Shown here: positions 60,160-64,000 of the stretch, piece after piece
Layout: every line of letters begins with the position of its first letter
How positions within the stretch are numbered: position 1 is the first letter of the stretch
Origin: Methylobacterium radiotolerans JCM 2831
GTDB taxonomy: Bacteria > Pseudomonadota > Alphaproteobacteria > Rhizobiales > Beijerinckiaceae
Assembly: GCF_000019725.1 (NCBI RefSeq)
Contig: NC_010505.1
Span: forward strand, 3,041,001 to 3,105,000
Length of the DNA: 64,000 bases
Direction of reading: 5' to 3'
The notes under the pieces: model-generated
Database searches by the model: none
Seen by the model: the letters and a program-made list of their open reading frames with translations, nothing else
What the model was told of the DNA's origin: nothing
Position numbers and translations under genes: made by a program

Positions 60160-60789
60160 TCAGGCGCCGGGCGCGAGGCAGGCGCGGCTCAGCTCGACGA
60201 AGGCGCGGGCGCGGTGGGACAGGCCCCGCCCCTTCTGCCAGTCGACGCCGTGCTTCTCCTCGGCGGTCATCTCGCCGAAGGTGCGGTCGTGGCCGTCCGG
60301 CCGGAAGATCGGGTCGTAGCCGAAGCCCGCGGAGCCCTTCGCGGCGACGAGGTCGCCGAACACCCGTCCCTCGAACAGCTCGGTGTGTCCGTCCGGCCAG
60401 GCCAGCACCAGGGCGGACACGAAGTGCGCCCGGCGGTCGGCCGCGCCGCGCCGGTCGAGTTCGGCGAAGATCCGCGCCATCGCGCCGGCGAAGTCCTTGG
60501 TCGGGCCGGCCCAGCGGGCGGAGAAGATGCCCGGCGCCCCGTCGAGGGCGTCGACGCACAGGCCGGAATCGTCGGCGAAGGCCGGCAGTCCGGTGGCCTC
60601 GGCCGCAGCTTGCGCCTTGATGGCCGCGTTCTCGGCGAACAGGGTGCCGGTCTCATCGGGCTCGGGCAGGCCGAGTTCGCCCGCCGACACCGCCTCGATT
60701 CCGAACGGCGCGAGCAGCTCGCGCATCTCGGTGAGTTTGCCGGCATTGTGCGTGGCGATCACCACCTTCCCGGTCAGACGGCGGCTCAC
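60160..60789 (-). CDS. rdgB: XTP/dITP diphosphatase (RdgB/HAM1)
   Basis: A 209-residue nucleotide-sanitation enzyme hydrolysing dITP and XTP. The family signature [19 protein letters not shown] is near residue 8, [20 protein letters not shown] near 70 and [12 protein letters not shown] near 150. [10 protein letters not shown] lies near the C-terminus. It starts with GTG overlapping the rph stop (GTGA), so translation is coupled to rph, a pairing common in bacteria. Confidence 0.94.
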   Translation of the reverse strand: MSRRLTGKVVIATHNAGKLTEMRELLAPFGIEAVSAGELGLPEPDETGTLFAENAAIKAQAAAEATGLPAFADDSGLCVDALDGAPGIFSARWAGPTKDFAGAMARIFAELDRRGAADRRAHFVSALVLAWPDGHTELFEGRVFGDLVAAKGSAGFGYDPIFRPDGHDRTFGEMTAEEKHGVDWQKGRGLSHRARAFVELSRACLAPGA

Positions 60790-61499
60790 GCGATGGCCTC
60801 CTTCTGCAGGGCGACCAGCCGCTCCGTGCCGGCGCGGGCGAGGCCGAGGAGTTCGAGGAGCTGTTCCTGCGTGAAGGGCTCCATCTCGGCGGTGCCCTGC
60901 ACCTCGACGATGCCGCCCCGGCCCGTGAGCACAAAGTTGGCGTCGGTCTCGGCCGCCGAATCCTCGGCGTAGTCGAGGTCGAGAACCGGCGTGCCCTTGT
61001 ACAGGCCGCACGAGACGGCGGCGACGTGGTCGCGCAGCGGATCGACGGAGATGATCGAGCGCGTCCGCATCCAGGCGAAGCAATCGTGCAGCGCCACCCA
61101 GGCGCCCGTGATCGCGGCCGTCCGAGTGCCGCCGTCGGCCTGGATCACGTCGCAGTCGATCGTGATCTGGCGCTCGCCCATGGCCGGCAGGTTGGTGACG
61201 GCGCGCAGCGACCGGCCGATCAGCCGCTGGATCTCCTGGGTCCGGCCCGACGGTTTCCCGGAACCGACCTCGCGGCGGGTGCGTTCGTGCGTCGCACGCG
61301 GGAGCATGGCGTACTCGGCCGTGACCCAGCCCTTGCCGGAACCGCGCAGCCACGGCGGCGCGCGCTCTTCCAGGGACGCGGTGCAGAGCACCCGGGTGTT
61401 GCCGAAACTGACGAGGCACGAGCCCTCGGCGTAGCGCGAGACCGCGCGCTCCAGGCTCACGGGCCGCAACTCGTCGGCGGCACGCTTGGAAGGCCGCAT
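60786..61499 (-). CDS. rph: Ribonuclease PH
   Basis: A 237-residue phosphorolytic 3'-exoribonuclease that trims tRNA 3' ends. It opens [36 protein letters not shown] is near residue 35, [16 protein letters not shown] (here [13 protein letters not shown]) near 92, and [17 protein letters not shown] near 112 carries the phosphate-binding Arg and catalytic Asp positions. [20 protein letters not shown] near 178 holds the metal Asp residues. First gene of rph-rdgB, divergent from hrcA across a gap of about 100 bp. Confidence 0.95.
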   Translation of the reverse strand: MRPSKRAADELRPVSLERAVSRYAEGSCLVSFGNTRVLCTASLEERAPPWLRGSGKGWVTAEYAMLPRATHERTRREVGSGKPSGRTQEIQRLIGRSLRAVTNLPAMGERQITIDCDVIQADGGTRTAAITGAWVALHDCFAWMRTRSIISVDPLRDHVAAVSCGLYKGTPVLDLDYAEDSAAETDANFVLTGRGGIVEVQGTAEMEPFTQEQLLELLGLARAGTERLVALQKEAIA

Positions 61500-61603
61500 C
61501 GCGGGCCCCTTCTGTCGAGAGTGTCGAGGGCCGCGCTCTTAGGCCGCCGCGCAACCACGGGCAAGCATCGCCGTGCGGATTGATCCGCGCGGGACGGTTG
61601 GAC

Positions 61604-62722
61604 ATGATCGGACCACAGGATGACCTCGTGACACACCCCAGTCCCAACTTCCCGAACGGCCAGTCCATGCAGGCGCTCGCCGCCCTCAACGAGCGTGCCC
61701 GGGAGATCTTCCGGCAGATCGTCGAGAGCTATCTCACCACCGGCGAGCCGGTCGGGTCCCGGAACCTGGCGCGCATCCTCCCGATGGCGCTGTCGCCGGC
61801 CTCGATCCGCAACGTCATGGCGGATCTGGAGCATTCCGGCCTGATCTTCGCCCCGCACACGTCCGCCGGCCGCCTGCCCACGGAATTGGGCCTGCGCTTC
61901 TTCGTCGACGCGATGCTCGAGCTCGGCGACGTCAGCCAGGACGAGCAGGCGCGGATCGAGGCGCAGATGCGCGCCGCCGCCTCGGGCCACACGTTCGACT
62001 CGGCCCTGGCCGAGGCCTCGACCATGCTGTCCGGGGTCTCCCGGGGCGCCGGGGTCGTCCTGACCACGAAGGCGAACGTCAACCTGAAGCACATCGAGTT
62101 CGTGCGCCTCGATCCGGCCCGGGCCCTCGTCATCCTCGTCTCGGACGACGGCTCGGTGGAGAACCGCCTCGTGGACCTGCCGCCGGGCCTGCCGGCCGGC
62201 GCGCTCCAGGAGGCGACGAACTTCCTGAACGCGCGCCTGCAGGGCCGCACGCTCGGCACGCTCCGCGCCGAGATCGAGGCCGGTCGCAAGGCGATGAAGC
62301 GGGAGCTCGACGCGATCACCGAGCGCCTCGTCGATGCCGGGCTCGCCACGCCGGTCGGCCCGTCGGAGGCGCGCCAGCTGATCGTGCGCGGGCAGGCCAA
62401 CCTGCTCGACGACCTGCGCGCGGTCGAGGACCTCGAGCGCATCCGCCTGCTGTTCAACGATCTGGAGACCCAGAAGGACGTGATCGATCTCCTGTCCCGC
62501 GCCGAGGGCGGCGAGGGCGTGCGGATCTTCATCGGCTCGGAGAACAAGCTGTTCTCGCTGTCGGGCTCCTCGCTGATCGCGGCGCCGTTCCGCGACGGTT
62601 CGCAGAAGATCGTCGGCGTCGTCGGCGTGATCGGTCCGACCCGGCTCAACTACGCGCGGATCGTGCCGATGGTCGACTACACGGCGCGCGTGGTGTCGAA
62701 GCTCCTGGACGGCGGGCGGTAG
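61604..62722 (+). CDS. hrcA: Heat-inducible transcription repressor HrcA
   Basis: A 372-residue repressor (364 if the GTG at 61628 is used). The N-terminal winged helix is [17 protein letters not shown] and [20 protein letters not shown] near residues 48-85, followed by [20 protein letters not shown]. The long GAF-like middle and C-terminal domain ends with [19 protein letters not shown]. It normally binds CIRCE sites before groESL or dnaK; none was found in this window, including its own upstream gap. Usually grpE follows hrcA, but here a DUF1236 gene on the other strand follows. Confidence 0.93.
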   Translation: MIGPQDDLVTHPSPNFPNGQSMQALAALNERAREIFRQIVESYLTTGEPVGSRNLARILPMALSPASIRNVMADLEHSGLIFAPHTSAGRLPTELGLRFFVDAMLELGDVSQDEQARIEAQMRAAASGHTFDSALAEASTMLSGVSRGAGVVLTTKANVNLKHIEFVRLDPARALVILVSDDGSVENRLVDLPPGLPAGALQEATNFLNARLQGRTLGTLRAEIEAGRKAMKRELDAITERLVDAGLATPVGPSEARQLIVRGQANLLDDLRAVEDLERIRLLFNDLETQKDVIDLLSRAEGGEGVRIFIGSENKLFSLSGSSLIAAPFRDGSQKIVGVVGVIGPTRLNYARIVPMVDYTARVVSKLLDGGR

Positions 62723-62776
62723 AGGGCACCGGGCAGAGGATCCGCCCGGCGCACCGATCTTCCTGTGACCGCCCGC

Positions 62777-63577
62777 TCAGGCCGGGATCACGTCCACGAT
62801 CTCGTAGGTGTCGGGATCGATGATCACGATATCGTCCCGCACGAGGATGAAGTCGTAACCTTCGTATTCCGGCACCAGCTCGATGATCGCCGGCGGCAGC
62901 CGGTGGAGGGTGATCGAGCGCGGGATCGCCGTGCCCACCGCCAGACCGAAGGCCACGTCCCGGAGCGGCGAGACGCCCAGGCGCGTGATCGAGCTGCGGA
63001 ACTCGGTCCGCTGACGGGTATCGAGGCGGCCGACAGCGCCGCGGACGGCGCCGCGGTCGCGGGCGCCGGCGCGGCCACCCCGTTCCGCGGCCGGACCGCG
63101 ATCGCCGCGCGCGGGACCGGCCGCGTCGCGGTTGCCGCGCTCGGGACCGGCGCCGGGCTCGCGCCCACCCCGCTCGCCCCGGTCCCCGCGATCGCCGGCA
63201 CCGGGATTCGCGGCCGGCCCGCCCCGGTCCGCCGGTCCGTTGCGCTCGGCCGCGCCGCCCGGACGGCCCGGCCCCTCGGTACCGCGACCGGCGGCGCCGC
63301 CCGGCTCGGCGCCGCGCGGGCCACCCTCGGCCCCGCCGGGGCCGCGCATCGCCCCGCCCTCGGCCCCGCCGGCGCCACCCCGCATGCCGCCGCCCGCACC
63401 GCCGCCCGCACCGCCACCGGCCGGACCGGCGCCCGCACCGGCCGCGCCACCGGGACCGCCGGCGCCGCCGCCGCCGGGTCCGGCCCCGCCGCCGCCCGGG
63501 CCGCCCTGCGCGAACGCCGTCGCCGCTCCGGCGACGACGAGGGCCGCGGCGACCGTGTCTCTCAGAATCCGCTTCAT
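62777..63577 (-). CDS. Exported Gly/Ala/Pro-rich protein with C-terminal DUF1236 domain
   Basis: A 266-residue protein. A signal peptide (DTVAAALVVAGAATAFA) ends near residue 24. The following about 165 residues are extreme low complexity, first Gly/Ala repeats (GGAGPGGGGAGGPGG), then Arg/Gly/Glu/Asp/Pro-rich repeats (AERNGPADRGGPAAN). The C-terminal about 70 residues form the DUF1236 domain, seen as GTAIPRSITLHRLPPAIIEL and GYDFILVRDDIVIIDPDTYE. AGGAGGAGAAGCC precedes the ATG. DUF1236 proteins are small periplasmic proteins of Hyphomicrobiales with unknown role. Antisense ORFs here are artefacts of the repeats. Confidence 0.85.
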   Translation of the reverse strand: MKRILRDTVAAALVVAGAATAFAQGGPGGGGAGPGGGGAGGPGGAAGAGAGPAGGGAGGGAGGGMRGGAGGAEGGAMRGPGGAEGGPRGAEPGGAAGRGTEGPGRPGGAAERNGPADRGGPAANPGAGDRGDRGERGGREPGAGPERGNRDAAGPARGDRGPAAERGGRAGARDRGAVRGAVGRLDTRQRTEFRSSITRLGVSPLRDVAFGLAVGTAIPRSITLHRLPPAIIELVPEYEGYDFILVRDDIVIIDPDTYEIVDVIPA

Positions 63578-63815
63578 GGCTTCTCCTCCTGGGGTGGTCG
63601 GAGCGCCATCGACGCCCACGCCGGGCCGCAACGGGGCCTCGGGGCGAACCGTTCCGTCCCGCGGCACTGTGGACGCGCGGCCGGTGACACGCGCCCGCGC
63701 TGTCCTCGGCTAAGTCGGATCACGGTCTTGCGATCAGGCGCGTCACCTGTAACGTCGCGCCGCACGAAGAAGAGACCGGTTTCGGCCGGCATCAAGATTG
63801 ATCCACGGAGACGCC

Positions 63816-64000
63816 ATGTCCGCCTCTCGAGACGATACGATCGGTATCGCACCGAGTGCCCTCGATGATGCTGCGGACCGGAAGCGCCGGATCTGGGCGA
63901 TCGTCGGATCGTCCTCGGGCAATCTCGTCGAGTGGTACGACTTCTACTGCTACGCGTTCTTCGCGCTCTACTTCGCGCCGGCCTTCTTCCCGAAGGGCGA
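63816..64000 (+). CDS. MHS-type MFS transporter, N-terminus only
   Basis: The first 61 complete codons of a membrane transporter cut by the window edge. After a polar N-terminus ([14 protein letters not shown]) the family signature [20 protein letters not shown] starts near residue 36, as in alpha-ketoglutarate/proline permeases of the MHS group. CGGAG precedes the ATG. The 238-bp upstream gap shows no gene. Confidence 0.85.
   Translation, partial: MSASRDDTIGIAPSALDDAADRKRRIWAIVGSSSGNLVEWYDFYCYAFFALYFAPAFFPKG

Noticed and set aside
61500..61603. CIRCE element upstream of hrcA
   Set aside because: No TTAGCACTC/GAGTGCTAA pair is present in the gap.
63132..63713. Proline/Ala-rich plus-strand ORF opposite the DUF1236 gene
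   Set aside because: Mirror image of the Gly/Ala repeats on the coding strand; the minus strand has a signal peptide, a strong ribosome site and a known domain.

Overview
The window reads as chromosomal DNA of a high-GC alphaproteobacterium of the order Hyphomicrobiales, most like Methylobacterium. This is inferred from gene content (BKACE/liv operon, ExoR homologue, hom-glpX pair, DUF1236 protein, Caulobacter-type xylose enzymes) and from very high GC with long shadow ORFs. No rRNA, tRNA or CRISPR was seen. Genes are dense, with many 4-nt ATGA/GTGA start-stop overlaps.

Left third (1-28.4 kb): four catabolic transport modules and their enzymes. (i) A leftward sugar/polyol ABC operon (ATPase, Tat-type binding protein, MalF- and MalG-like permeases) runs toward a dihydroxyacetone kinase cut by the left edge. 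(ii) Divergent from it are an XylX-like 2-keto-3-deoxy-pentonate dehydratase, a D-2-hydroxyacid FAD dehydrogenase and a DUF167 protein. (iii) A leftward five-gene operon codes a Liv-type transporter, in which permease and both ATPases are fused into one 852-residue protein, followed by a 3-hydroxyacyl-CoA/carnitine-type dehydrogenase and a BKACE enzyme. (iv) Rightward: GntR regulator, SDR dehydrogenase, XylD-like dehydratase, a 995-aa FAD/Fe-S 2-hydroxyacid dehydrogenase and a second GntR regulator. A SAM methyltransferase, a third GntR and a divergent TRAP transporter (dctPQM) follow. SDR, XylD-like and XylX-like proteins would cover three steps of an oxidative (Weimberg) pentose route; lactonase and ketoglutarate-semialdehyde dehydrogenase are not in view.

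Middle (28.4-49 kb): YbaK deacylase; an enoyl-CoA hydratase/CaiB transferase/MFS operon; a NarK-like transporter; a YkuD L,D-transpeptidase; glpX and hom; a ceramidase-like membrane protein; exonuclease III; a glutathione transferase; ilvD overlapping an exoR-like gene; a transglutaminase-like protein; a complete IS3-family (IS407-type) element with 4-bp target duplication; and the lutABC lactate operon.

Right third (49-64 kb): mostly housekeeping and envelope genes: a coiled-coil membrane protein, Dcp peptidase, extensin-like protein, second L,D-transpeptidase, single-domain response regulator, yraN-rsmI with a divergent LpoA-like lipoprotein, hemW, rdgB-rph divergent from hrcA, a Gly/Ala-rich DUF1236 protein, and the start of an MHS-type transporter.

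Non-coding signals include three copies of a palindromic dispersed repeat, each placed 10-21 bp after a stop codon, a second inverted repeat family between convergent genes, several hairpins and a set of candidate operators in divergent promoters.
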